64,000 nt of DNA from Corynebacterium sp. p3-SID1145. GTDB lineage: Bacteria > Actinomycetota > Actinomycetes > Mycobacteriales > Mycobacteriaceae. The notes below the pieces were generated by a model. The model saw only the letters and a list, made by a program, of their open reading frames with translations. It made no database searches and was not told the DNA's origin. Each line of letters opens with the position of its first letter. Position 1 is the stretch's first letter. Position numbers and translations under genes: made by a program. This document shows, one piece after another, positions 1 to 8,621 of the stretch. The stretch spans positions 62,001-126,000 of the forward strand of contig JALXXC010000004.1 of NCBI GenBank assembly GCA_025144245.1. The letters are read 5' to 3'.

Positions 1-323
1 GCTTCACGGACTATTTCCTGACCAAGCTGGACGTGCTCACCGGCATCGGCGAGATTCCGATCTGCGTCGCCTATGACGTCGACGGCGAGCGTTTTGATGA
101 AATGCCGCTCACCCAGTCCCAGTTCCACCACGCCGAGCCCATCTTCGAGACCATGCCGGCCTGGGACGAAGACATCACCGATTGCACCACGTTCGACGAG
201 CTACCGGAACGCGCGCGAGACTACATTCTCAGGCTCGAGGAATTGTCCGGAGCACCGATTTCCTATATCGGTGTCGGGCCGGGGCGAGACCAGACTATTG
301 TTCGGAAAGACCTGCTGTCCTAA
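1..323 (+). CDS. purA: Adenylosuccinate synthetase, C-terminal fragment
   Basis: This is the last ~106 codons of adenylosuccinate synthetase, the cytoplasmic enzyme that joins IMP and aspartate with GTP in the first step from IMP to AMP. The reading frame is open from base 3 and ends at TAA 321-323. The family's C-terminal block is recognisable: [16 protein letters not shown], then [20 protein letters not shown] and a closing [11 protein letters not shown]. The 5' part, including the GTP-binding loop, lies outside the window. Identification is by recall of the conserved PurA C-terminus. Confidence 0.95.
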   Translation, partial: FTDYFLTKLDVLTGIGEIPICVAYDVDGERFDEMPLTQSQFHHAEPIFETMPAWDEDITDCTTFDELPERARDYILRLEELSGAPISYIGVGPGRDQTIVRKDLLS

Positions 324-380
324 AGCCAGATTGGTCCCTGGACGGGCGGGGTAGCGGCGCTCGGTTTCGGTGTGTTTTTA

Positions 381-1955
381 CTACGATGTGCGCTCGCGTC
401 GCCCTTCCATGATCGCCTCCCGGGTGCTCTGGTTGCTGCGGTCCCAATTGGACGCCAGGGATGCGAAGGTGGCGGAGTTCACGTCCGACCACACTCCACC
501 GAGATGCAACATTGTCGCCTGGCTCGGGGGTGTGCCCGTCTGGTTGATGGTCATCTCCACGGCAGTGGCTGCGCTACCTAGCTCAGCGAGCGCTCCGCTG
601 AAATCGTTGTCGAACTGCACACTCGCCCTGAGCTCTTCGGTCTGCGCGATGATCTGAGACGAAACAGATGACAGCTCGCTGATATCCGTCACGTTAGGCA
701 ATGTGTTGAAGGTCTCCGAGACCTGCTTGTACGCGTCGGCTACAGCGTTGTAGTTATCGACCACCTCGTGTTGTGTCTTCGCGTCAGCATCAATGGCTTT
801 GACCGCTTCGGCTGTAGCGGTTGTCGGATTGGGGGCCTTCGCACTAAACCGGAGGTGGGTGCGTGATTCGTCAACTTGGACCCGGCGCAGTTCGTCCCCA
901 AACTCCTTCATTAGGCCCTCGAAATGTTCAACGTCGCCGGGGTCGACTTGATCAAATTGGCCGGCGTAGCGGTTTGTGACCTCGGCGAGCGATTTGTACA
1001 CGGCGGGCGACGAACTGATTAGCTCGGCTGCGTCGCGGGTGACGCGGAATTCGCGGGTTTTCGGCTTGTATGGATTCTCCCAATTTTCTAGCGAGTCGGC
1101 GGATTCCTTGGCCTTTGAGGCCGTCAGCCTGAGCGACTCTGAAATAAAATCGCTCGCTGATTCGATGTCACTCGACGAAACATCTTGGAGGATGCCTAAC
1201 CGCTGCGTAGAAGACACCGCGACGAGATGAGCCTCGAACTCAATGCGCCTCAGATCAACGATCCCCTCGACCACGATGTCTTGGTCGCCTTCATCTTGGA
1301 ACTCGCTGCCCATGAGTTGTGCGCAGCTGGTTGAACCCTTAATGGCTTCCGCGGTGCTAGTCGAAAACACCGGAGCTCGGTTTTGGAGAGTGGAGAACTC
1401 CTCAATGACGTTTCCGACGATATCATTGACAGATGTCAGGGACTGGCTGGCAGCATCGTTAAGCGCGCGGGGAGCCGCGTCCTTCCATCGGGGATCATTG
1501 ATTAGGCCATTCATCGTCGTTTCCGAGCGGGCTAATTTGTCGATCACGGGGTTGAGAGCTCCCGCGTAATCAGCACTCGTCGCATTGACGGCTGTGATCT
1601 TGGGGGCGTGTGTGTTGACATCGGTGAGCTTCTCGCGCGCGGAGATCAAGTCCTTTTGAGTCAGGCTCAACGCGTCGCTGTATTTCGCTGCAATCGAATC
1701 CGACTCTGCCCCGATCGAAGCTTCAGCGGCGTCGATGATGTGCGAAGGAGCTCCGATGACGCGGTTCAACTCGCTGCACACGTCGCTGTAGTAGTCAACC
1801 GCGGGATATGAAATATTCCTGTCGGCCATTTCTGCTACATCCTCCGTCACGAGGATATGACCCGATTGCGCCGCGTTGAAAGCGGTGTAACCTACCAAAC
1901 CTATGGCTGTGCCGGCGGCCGCCAAGCCACCAATCAAGCGCCAATCCCGGTTCAC
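381..1955 (-). CDS. Membrane-anchored helical protein of unknown function
   Basis: A 524-residue protein that I do not recognise. Residues about 8-28 form one hydrophobic segment after a short basic start (MNRDWR), so it is probably a signal anchor with the remaining ~490 residues outside the membrane. That part is acidic, rich in Ala, Ser, Asp and Glu and predicted mostly helical, with only two cysteines. The GTG start at 1955 is supported by AGGAG about 7 bases upstream. It is the last gene of a tight three-gene minus-strand operon, 8 bases after the three-helix membrane protein. A surface-associated role is inference from topology only. Confidence 0.7.
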   Translation of the reverse strand: MNRDWRLIGGLAAAGTAIGLVGYTAFNAAQSGHILVTEDVAEMADRNISYPAVDYYSDVCSELNRVIGAPSHIIDAAEASIGAESDSIAAKYSDALSLTQKDLISAREKLTDVNTHAPKITAVNATSADYAGALNPVIDKLARSETTMNGLINDPRWKDAAPRALNDAASQSLTSVNDIVGNVIEEFSTLQNRAPVFSTSTAEAIKGSTSCAQLMGSEFQDEGDQDIVVEGIVDLRRIEFEAHLVAVSSTQRLGILQDVSSSDIESASDFISESLRLTASKAKESADSLENWENPYKPKTREFRVTRDAAELISSSPAVYKSLAEVTNRYAGQFDQVDPGDVEHFEGLMKEFGDELRRVQVDESRTHLRFSAKAPNPTTATAEAVKAIDADAKTQHEVVDNYNAVADAYKQVSETFNTLPNVTDISELSSVSSQIIAQTEELRASVQFDNDFSGALAELGSAATAVEMTINQTGTPPSQATMLHLGGVWSDVNSATFASLASNWDRSNQSTREAIMEGRRERTS

Positions 1956-1963
1956 ATAGACTC

Positions 1964-2548
1964 CTAGGTGACGTTAGTGGCAACTCCGAGCGTAGATGCC
2001 AAGTAGAGAGCTAGACTGGTCACGCCCAAGAGAAGAATGAGGGAAACTATTCCGGCGCCCAGCCAGGGACGGTAGCCCCGCTCCAGCGACCGACGCGTGA
2101 AAATCGTGTGCAGTGCTACAGTCAACCCCACAAACGCGACCGCGTATGCCGCCATCATTGTGCCGGTGGGCTGCAGAGACCAACCGCCTTGCGCGACGGG
2201 TGTCAATGCGAGTGTTGCGAACAGAGACACGGAGAGAACGGTTGTGCCGAAGTTGAGCGCATGTCGGCTCCACCCGCTTCGTTTATTGGGAAGATTCGAC
2301 ATCTCGTTGACGCGGTCAGCTTGATCTCGGTTTGGGCGTGACCGCTCAAACCAGTGGTTGTCCTCCGTCTCATCTGCAGCCGCGCCTGTCAGCAGCGAGT
2401 ACCACGTGCGCTTCTTCTTCGTGTTGGTGACCTGTTCCTCGAGCTGTTCGACAGTCCGCTGGTGGTCGTACCAGTCCACGTCCTCGTCGCGGGCTGACAT
2501 CAGCGACTCCGACAGTTCACCGCCGCTACGAAGATAGTTGTCCTTCAT
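1964..2548 (-). CDS. Three-helix membrane protein of unknown function
   Basis: A 194-residue protein with a hydrophilic N-terminal ~95 residues, including a charged QLEEQV coil-like stretch, followed by three hydrophobic segments at about 98-118, 129-150 and 163-186. No enzyme motif is visible. ATG at 2548 is the first plausible start; the ribosome-binding site is weak. It sits 19 bases after the upstream gene and 8 bases before the downstream one, so the three are very likely co-transcribed and may form one membrane complex. Function unknown. Confidence 0.7.
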   Translation of the reverse strand: MKDNYLRSGGELSESLMSARDEDVDWYDHQRTVEQLEEQVTNTKKKRTWYSLLTGAAADETEDNHWFERSRPNRDQADRVNEMSNLPNKRSGWSRHALNFGTTVLSVSLFATLALTPVAQGGWSLQPTGTMMAAYAVAFVGLTVALHTIFTRRSLERGYRPWLGAGIVSLILLLGVTSLALYLASTLGVATNVT

Positions 2549-2567
2549 TATCTATCTATTTCGCTTT

Positions 2568-3245
2568 CTACCGTGCGGACTCGTTGGAAACACCCAGCAG
2601 AGCGTCATAGATGGCCTTGTATTCGGTATTGTCATTCTCACTGACGGCGTGTGGTCCGAGAGAGACGATGGTGGCTGCGATCGCCCAGGCATCGCCTTCT
2701 TCTGCCTTGGCGCGTATGTCCTTCATTGCGTTTTCATTGAAGGCCTTGGCTGCTTTGTTGTACTCGCTCTGGCGGATGTCGCGCTCGTAATCGTTCGAGG
2801 CATTGGCAATCTCCTCGCGGAGAGTGCGGAGTTTTTGGATCTGGGCTAGGCCCTCGGAGGTGTCGCGGCTGGCGGTACTGGCGGGTTCAAATCCGCCGAG
2901 CAGCGAAGCTAGCATGTCGGCGAGATCACCGCCGGACTGGGCGAAGAGTCCGCTGGAGAGATCAGAAGAGGCGTCCTTATCGTCAGAGTTCGCACGCCTC
3001 CACTCCCGCAGGATGGCGGGTACAGTCTTCTCAGCGCGCTTGAGGCGGGCTGCCGCAACATTCTCCTCGATGATTGAGCGGACTTCTCCCGGTCCCCCGA
3101 AATCGGAGAACTTATTTTCAATGCAAGTAATCGTGGCACCGTGTGAAAGACGGTTCGAGACGGCGAGGACGTCGTTATGATTCGCGCCGAGTGTTCGCGT
3201 CAGATAGTCGTTTGCGTTTGTTCTAGCAGTGCCGTTCTCGTCCAT
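2568..3245 (-). CDS. Soluble acidic protein of unknown function
   Basis: About 225 residues from ATG 3245 (MDENGTARTN). The frame stays open to a TTG at 3311, but the extra 22 residues lack a better start. There is no signal peptide or membrane segment. Visible parts are a Ser/Asp-rich linker near the middle and helical, charged ends. It is first in the three-gene minus-strand operon and is divergent from the DUF3710 gene, with a shared ~155-base promoter region between them. No family recognised. Confidence 0.6.
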   Translation of the reverse strand: MDENGTARTNANDYLTRTLGANHNDVLAVSNRLSHGATITCIENKFSDFGGPGEVRSIIEENVAAARLKRAEKTVPAILREWRRANSDDKDASSDLSSGLFAQSGGDLADMLASLLGGFEPASTASRDTSEGLAQIQKLRTLREEIANASNDYERDIRQSEYNKAAKAFNENAMKDIRAKAEEGDAWAIAATIVSLGPHAVSENDNTEYKAIYDALLGVSNESAR

Positions 3246-3401
3246 ATTCAACCCGTACCCATCTATAGTGACGTTGAACCTTGTTAAACCGTACAATACG
3301 GCAACATTCAAGGCATTTTAAGAGAGCAGTCTTTCGACAGTTGCGTGATCATTGACGCCTCAAAAGCATTATCACACCTGATTCGGCTTAAGGGAAAGGT
3401 C

Positions 3402-4190
3402 ATGGAAGAGCCTGTACAGATCCCGGACGAAATCCGAGTAATGGCGGAGGAGATCGTCGCTTCTCTACCTTCCGAACGCGACTATGGGCCTCTCGATAGC
3501 TCGCAAGTAGGCCCTGATTTCTTTGAAGAGCTCAAGTACAAGCCGGAGCGGCCACGGGACCGCCGGCACGCGATAGATTCATTGCACGTATGGACCACGT
3601 CCCTGGCCTTTTACGCACCTCAGGGCATTTCCGTATTTGAGGAAGTTGAAGAGGAAAGCACCGGTGACGGAGACGAATCCGCCTCCCACGAGGAGTGGGG
3701 CGATAAACGTACGGATCTAGTGGTAGGCGGGGGCCAGAAGTTAACGGGCTCGGAATCGCAGCCGGATGTCCTGCACGTGTTGGTGCCTGACTGTTTCACC
3801 GGCCAGGAAATGTGGATCTCGCTGAGCGTTTTTGCTGCTCCGCGCACCGAGAAGTTGTGGCAAAGTTCGGGTTGGGAGTACTCCTATCTCCAACTTCTCG
3901 CTGACAATGTCGAGATCAATCTTCGTGAAACTCCGTGGGGTATAGGAGTGAGTGCCCGGTACCCCAACCAACAAGTCGAAGTGATCGGAGTGGACGGCCC
4001 GCGGTGGGTCTTGCGTGCGACCGTGAGCACGTATGGGGACATCTTGAAGGATTCTGGTTTGAAACTGGCCCAAGACATCGTCGAATCTGCCGTCGTGCAC
4101 CGTGGGGTTACCGCGGTCGGTCCTGGAGGATGTCTGCCGATTGGGTTGATCGATAGGCGAAACAAACCGCCGCGCGGAGCCAAAGCTTAA
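3402..4190 (+). CDS. DUF3710 family protein
   Basis: A 262-residue protein whose C-terminal half carries the marks of the actinobacterial DUF3710 family: the stretch LHVLVPD, the block FAAPRTEKLW, the near-invariant IGVDGPRWVLRATV, and a closing VVHRGVTAVGPGGCLPI. The family's molecular role is unknown to me. I chose ATG 3402 because AAGGGAAAGGT lies just before it; the frame extends to a GTG at 3345. An acidic loop (EEVEEESTGDGDE) interrupts the N-terminal half. DUF3710 usually sits in conserved housekeeping contexts, so its place next to an unknown membrane operon is notable. Confidence 0.8.
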   Translation: MEEPVQIPDEIRVMAEEIVASLPSERDYGPLDSSQVGPDFFEELKYKPERPRDRRHAIDSLHVWTTSLAFYAPQGISVFEEVEEESTGDGDESASHEEWGDKRTDLVVGGGQKLTGSESQPDVLHVLVPDCFTGQEMWISLSVFAAPRTEKLWQSSGWEYSYLQLLADNVEINLRETPWGIGVSARYPNQQVEVIGVDGPRWVLRATVSTYGDILKDSGLKLAQDIVESAVVHRGVTAVGPGGCLPIGLIDRRNKPPRGAKA

Positions 4191-4377
4191 TTCTGTATTG
4201 CGTATAAAATACGTCAAGATGACGTTAGAACTAATGAAGCGTTAAATAGTGCTTAATCTTGTAAACTGCTGTTTACCTGGATGAATTAACGAAAAGATCA
4301 TTTGCTAAGAGCGTAATGCTGCGGTTTTCTTGAGGTATCCACCGTCATTTAACAGGATCTAACAGGCAGGAAAAGTC

Positions 4378-6465
4378 ATGAAACAATCTGCTCTCGCGAC
4401 ACGGTCGTTGTCGGCTGAACGCGCCCGTCGTTACGCCGTCGCTTCCCTTGGTATTGGCAGCGGGGCTCTGCTTTTTGCTCCGGCTGCGGACGCTTCACCA
4501 ATCGACCAACTGGCCCCGGAAACGATTGTGTCCGATCTGGAACAGGCGGCTGACGCGCCCGTGCCGTTTTCACCGCTGAAAGCTCTGAACGACTTCACGC
4601 AGTCCATCGAGGGTGTGGCGCCGTCCAACCTGCTTCGCACTAACACCGCTGGCGGCGATGACGCAACTGAATCTCCAATCGGTGAGGTCTACACACCGTA
4701 TGCGGTTCAGACTCCTACCGCTGAGCAGATCACCAACGCACTGCGTGAGTATCCGGTGCAGTCCCTAGAAGCGCGTTTCCTGCGCGCAAAGGACGCGGAG
4801 AATGACTGGAACACCCTGGCTCAGTTCTTCTTCGCGTACGAAGAGCCGACCGACGCAACACGCGCGGCCGTTGATTTCGACCTCAACGTGCTCGCAGACC
4901 GTATCCAGAGTGGCGCCATCGTTGCCGACGTTCAAGGTTCAATTCAGGACACCCTGGCCTCCCCGGAGTTCGCCGCTTGGCGGGACAACAACGAGTCCAT
5001 CTTGCGCATCGATCCTGCGCTCCGCGGTTCTGATCGCGCAGCTGCAGGCGTTGCTGCCGTCATCGACACCTTCACGGTGAACCCAGCTCGCGCTGTTGCA
5101 GACCTGGTCGAGGCCGCTGGCGGCCCGATCGGTATCCTGCTTAACCCGGTCGGCGCTGTCGTCAAGGTCATGACTGCTGTCCTCGGCCGCGACGTGATGA
5201 GCGCGCTCGAGAAGGACATTAAGAAAGTCGGAAAAGAGACTGGCACGGAGGTGTTGAAGGAGTTCGCGAAGGAGTTCGCCAAGAACTTCGCGAAGGAGAT
5301 CGCGAAGGCCCTACTGATCCCGATCGCCGTTGCACCGCTGCTGATTCCGGTCGCTCTAGTCCTGGCCCCATTCGCTGCATTGGGCGCTGCGCTTCTTGCC
5401 CTGCCGTTGTCGATCGTGGCTGAGCTGCTCACCCTGGGTCTTTTCCCGACCCTGCCGTTCATCATTGGCGCTGGCCTGCTCGGCATGACGATCGCACTGG
5501 CTCTGCCGGTTCTTGTTGCCGTGCTCGTTCCAGTCATTCTGATCGCAACCGGTTCGATCTTCACCAACGCGCTGTCGGGTGCCGCTAGCTCGCTCCTCGA
5601 AGACAGTCCGTCGATTATCGCAGAGGTTCTTTCCGAGCAGCTTCAGATGCTTGTCGACGTCATCGGAACCCGTCTCACCCATGCCGCGTTCACCGGCTGG
5701 GAGAGCTCCCTGCTGAAAAGCGCATTTGACAAGCTGGCGGAGATCTTCTATGACTCCACACCGACCGGCATCGCTTTCGGCGATTTGGTAAACCGCTTCA
5801 ACAACATCCTCTACATGATTGCGTTCATCGACGGACGAAACCTGCTGGCTATGATCGCCCGCGGTGCAATCCTCGGTGCTCTGGCAGGCGCAGCCGTCCT
5901 GCCTTTGGCTCTCCCGCTCCCGGTCATCGCCTTGGCTCTGCTGGGTGTGGCTCTGGGTGCGGCAGCGGGTCTCACCGTCGGTGTACTGAGCTCGATTTTC
6001 ATCACCGTGGCTGCACTTGCAGCTTCCGTATTCAATTTCCTGCTAATCCCGGTCGCCATCTTGGTCGCTATGATCGCTCCGTTGATCGCTATCCCGATCG
6101 GCGTCCTTTTCGGTACGATCTACGGTGCAGCTCTGGGTGTCATTATCGGTACGCTACTTGGTGCTGCCGTTGCTCTCGTTCCGGCACTCATCGGTGCTGC
6201 TATCGGTGCGATAGCCGCGCTGGCAACCCACGTCCGGTACGAATCCGGCACCCGTGAGGACGGCACCAAGTGGACCAACGCACGTATCCTCAATCGCGGT
6301 GGCTTCGCTGACTTCTTGAAGTTCATCGACGACCTGAGCGGACGCACTGATCCAGCCCTCCTGCGCGTTGCGATTCCGAAGGCTGCTGCCCCGCAGATTG
6401 TTGAACGTCCGCGCCCGAACCGCGACCGTGCTCTGAAGAACGCTACGGCGCTGCTTGACTCGTAA
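4378..6465 (+). CDS. Large secreted/membrane protein with hydrophobic C-terminal half
   Basis: A 695-residue protein of unknown function. The N-terminus looks like a signal peptide: basic SAERARR, then a hydrophobic stretch ending near FAPAADASP at about residue 40. Residues 40-275 look globular and soluble. Residues ~279-310 are an amphipathic helix with repeated EFAK/NFAK/EIAK units that runs straight into a long Ala/Leu/Ile/Gly-rich region (about 310-405 and 480-615) able to form many membrane helices with glycine-zipper spacing. The C-terminal ~80 residues are polar again. ATG 4378 follows AGGAAAAG. The layout recalls pore-forming or membrane-inserting proteins, but that is only analogy. 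Confidence 0.75.
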   Translation: MKQSALATRSLSAERARRYAVASLGIGSGALLFAPAADASPIDQLAPETIVSDLEQAADAPVPFSPLKALNDFTQSIEGVAPSNLLRTNTAGGDDATESPIGEVYTPYAVQTPTAEQITNALREYPVQSLEARFLRAKDAENDWNTLAQFFFAYEEPTDATRAAVDFDLNVLADRIQSGAIVADVQGSIQDTLASPEFAAWRDNNESILRIDPALRGSDRAAAGVAAVIDTFTVNPARAVADLVEAAGGPIGILLNPVGAVVKVMTAVLGRDVMSALEKDIKKVGKETGTEVLKEFAKEFAKNFAKEIAKALLIPIAVAPLLIPVALVLAPFAALGAALLALPLSIVAELLTLGLFPTLPFIIGAGLLGMTIALALPVLVAVLVPVILIATGSIFTNALSGAASSLLEDSPSIIAEVLSEQLQMLVDVIGTRLTHAAFTGWESSLLKSAFDKLAEIFYDSTPTGIAFGDLVNRFNNILYMIAFIDGRNLLAMIARGAILGALAGAAVLPLALPLPVIALALLGVALGAAAGLTVGVLSSIFITVAALAASVFNFLLIPVAILVAMIAPLIAIPIGVLFGTIYGAALGVIIGTLLGAAVALVPALIGAAIGAIAALATHVRYESGTREDGTKWTNARILNRGGFADFLKFIDDLSGRTDPALLRVAIPKAAAPQIVERPRPNRDRALKNATALLDS

Positions 6466-6565
6466 GGGTTGTCAGTCGGTCTGAGCGGACAAGCTGGCGC
6501 TCTAGAAGTCCGAGCGATCTGGACGCCCAAAGTTGGACTGGTTCAGGGCGAAGCGTGAAGGCATA

Positions 6566-6654
6566 AAGGGTCTGATTCCGATACTGCATCGGGGTCAGGC
6601 CCTTGACTTGTTTTCGGGGGCGGCCGTTGCGCACCGCTCGAGGTACTCATTCAT
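6566..6654 (-). pseudogene. IS3-family transposase remnant (C-terminal end)
   Basis: On the minus strand, codons from 6634 down to 6566 read RPRKQVKGLTPMQYRNQTL, which matches the usual end of IS3-family OrfB transposases (KLKGLTPVQYRNQ-like). Upstream, MNEYLER at 6654-6634 resembles the preceding segment but is in another frame, so a frameshift separates them. No catalytic DDE region and no clear terminal inverted repeats were found, so only a fossil remains. Confidence 0.5.
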
Positions 6655-7014
6655 GATCCACTCTGGTATCGGTGTCTCGGGGGCTACCTTCGATTGTTAC
6701 CTTCGCTACGGTCAACGCCCGTGATAGCGGTGCGGTCACGGTGTGGGAGAAAACCGCACGGCCAGGCAGCTCCAAAACAGGAGAGAGACTCGCCTGTGTC
6801 CAGTCTTGATTTCGCTCATTCAAACTAATGGGAGCGGCCTGAGAATCGCACTGGGGTTCACGCAGAGACACCGTGTGGATCTGGACGACAATGCTCCACC
6901 AAACTGAATCGTGAGAAGAGAACTCAGATGCGGAATTCGCGCTGCGTGTGATTGAGATCCATCGCCACGCACCTGAGGTTCGAGAGTTCAATACCGGCCC
7001 ATGGATGCAAAGCA

Positions 7015-7052
7015 AGATCCTCCCAGACGCTGCGTGGCGTCAGGGAGGATCT
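7015..7052 (-). terminator. Rho-independent terminator after the PAP2 gene
   Basis: Perfect outer arms AGATCCTCCC (7015-7024) and GGGAGGATCT (7043-7052), with an inner GACGC/GCGTC stem, followed on the minus strand by TTGCTTT. It lies 24 bases beyond the PAP2 stop codon. Confidence 0.85.
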
Positions 7053-7075
7053 GAGATTTCGTGAGGTAGTTCGGA

Positions 7076-8362
7076 CTAGTTGAGCTTGAGACTACCGTTC
7101 GGGTTGATAGTGCCGGCTTCCGCGGTCGCCTTAGCCAGGTTGAGACGCTGCCAGGAACCGCCGTCGCCCTGCCAGTCAAGTGGGTTGCCTGCCTTGCCGG
7201 CGGTGGTGTGCAGCACGCCTGCGCGCTTTCCGTAGTCAGAGCCCGGGTAGGAGTTCGAGATCAGTACTGGTGCGGATCGCGGGACGATCATGGCGGCATT
7301 CGGGTCGTAAATGGTGTCGAAGCCGTAGTCCATCCACTCAGTGTACTGCTTGACTGCCTCATCAGTGGAGATGAACGGGGTGTCGGTGGCGACGAGTTCC
7401 GGAATGGACTTGCCGGTGCGCCACTCGACCTCGGCACGAAGTTCGGCGGCGGCCTGATCGATGGCGTTACGCATCTTCGGGTCGTTGAGGCGGTCAGCGG
7501 CGGCGGCCTGGCCGGACATGCGGCCACCGATCACGTCGAGCGGGTAGTGCACGCCGAGAACGATACGGCTGTTGCCGGCGAGTGCGCCGCGGTAGTGGAG
7601 CTGCGGAGCGACCTCGGGAACCATGTAGGCGAGGAGCGAGGTGACCCAGGTCGCCTGGTTGGTGTGGCCGGATGGGAATGCCGGGCTCTCACCGTACAGG
7701 TCGTCTTCGTAGAGGTTGTATTCCTTGATCCGGTCAGGGGCGACGACGAACGGGCGATCTTGGTTGAAGAGAATCTTCTCGATGCCGGTCGAGCTGGCGA
7801 TTCCGCCTGCGCGGGCGAGGTAGCCGTTGCCGAGCAGGTACTGGGTCTTCGGGAGGCGGTTTTCCTCCAGTGCGTCGCGGACGGCCTTACCGAATTCCTG
7901 GCCCAGGGCCGGGGACAGGGTTTCTAGGAGGTCGTCGGAAGCGGCGAGTGCGTCGACCTGTGCGTCGGCGATGCGCTCCGGGGAGGCGTAGTTGTTGATC
8001 TGAACGACGGTGTCGAGATTCTTCTGCATGATCTCCGGATGGTTCCGGCGAACGGACGGGAAAAGCTGGTTGACCTGGTAGTAAATACCGCCGTAATACG
8101 GGGAGACATCGGAGATGTAGCCGGCGAGGTAGTCGGGGCTGAAGGGAGTGGGGACTGGCGCGCCCGGGTGCTGTGCCGGGACGCCACCGGTGCTGGAGCC
8201 AGTGGCTGGGCTTTTCAGCTGAGGAGCGGTAAGTGAAGAGCCTTCGGGCAGCTGGAAGTTAAGCGCCTCAAGCGGCTGGGCAACAGCGACGGACGGGGAG
8301 ATAGTGGCAAGGCTGAGCATTGCTGCTGCAGCTGCGCTAACAACGCGGGAGTTCTTGGTCAT
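7076..8362 (-). CDS. Secreted PAP2-family acid phosphatase
   Basis: A 428-residue exported phosphatase of the PAP2/class A non-specific acid phosphatase superfamily, which hydrolyses phosphomonoesters or lipid phosphates outside the membrane. The start at ATG 8362 gives a clean signal peptide (MTKNSRVVSAAAAAMLSLA, cut near AVAQP). The three PAP2 motifs are present: KILFNQDRP, then SPAFPSGHTN, and NSRIVLGVHYPLDVIGG with the catalytic His. The frame continues upstream to 8716, but this would overlap the divergent phoD and add a non-signal N-terminus. It faces the PhoD-type phosphatase across a ~260-base shared promoter region, suggesting joint phosphate-starvation control, though no Pho box was identified. 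Confidence 0.9.
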   Translation of the reverse strand: MTKNSRVVSAAAAAMLSLATISPSVAVAQPLEALNFQLPEGSSLTAPQLKSPATGSSTGGVPAQHPGAPVPTPFSPDYLAGYISDVSPYYGGIYYQVNQLFPSVRRNHPEIMQKNLDTVVQINNYASPERIADAQVDALAASDDLLETLSPALGQEFGKAVRDALEENRLPKTQYLLGNGYLARAGGIASSTGIEKILFNQDRPFVVAPDRIKEYNLYEDDLYGESPAFPSGHTNQATWVTSLLAYMVPEVAPQLHYRGALAGNSRIVLGVHYPLDVIGGRMSGQAAAADRLNDPKMRNAIDQAAAELRAEVEWRTGKSIPELVATDTPFISTDEAVKQYTEWMDYGFDTIYDPNAAMIVPRSAPVLISNSYPGSDYGKRAGVLHTTAGKAGNPLDWQGDGGSWQRLNLAKATAEAGTINPNGSLKLN

Positions 8363-8621
8363 GAAAATTAAGTTATTAGCGCCTTTAAATGGTTGCAATA
8401 GAAGCTGGGAGAAGACTAGGTGAACATAAGGAGAAGGCGACGTAAATATGGCGCTGAACACCCATTTTGACTTTCTTAAAGGGCGGCGGTTCTTGACGAC
8501 GAAAAATTTAGATGCGCACTCATATGGTCTGTCTGAAATTGAAGTGAATTCATCTTTAAGAGTTACTTGTTCATGCCACCTCCCGCCCAACAGAGGTGAC
8601 CGAAAGTGGAACAATGGAGTT

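Larger units (their letters stand above)
6466..7075. other. 610-base non-coding stretch with IS scrap
   Basis: No intact gene is seen here. It holds an IS3-type transposase C-terminal scrap on the minus strand near 6566-6654 and a strong minus-strand terminator at 7015-7052. The rest (about 6660-7010) has open frames on both strands without recognisable family features and probably represents further decayed mobile-element sequence. Confidence 0.5.

Noticed and set aside
6647..7015. 122-codon minus-strand frame after the IS scrap
   Set aside because: No recognisable transposase motif or start signal; most likely decayed sequence.
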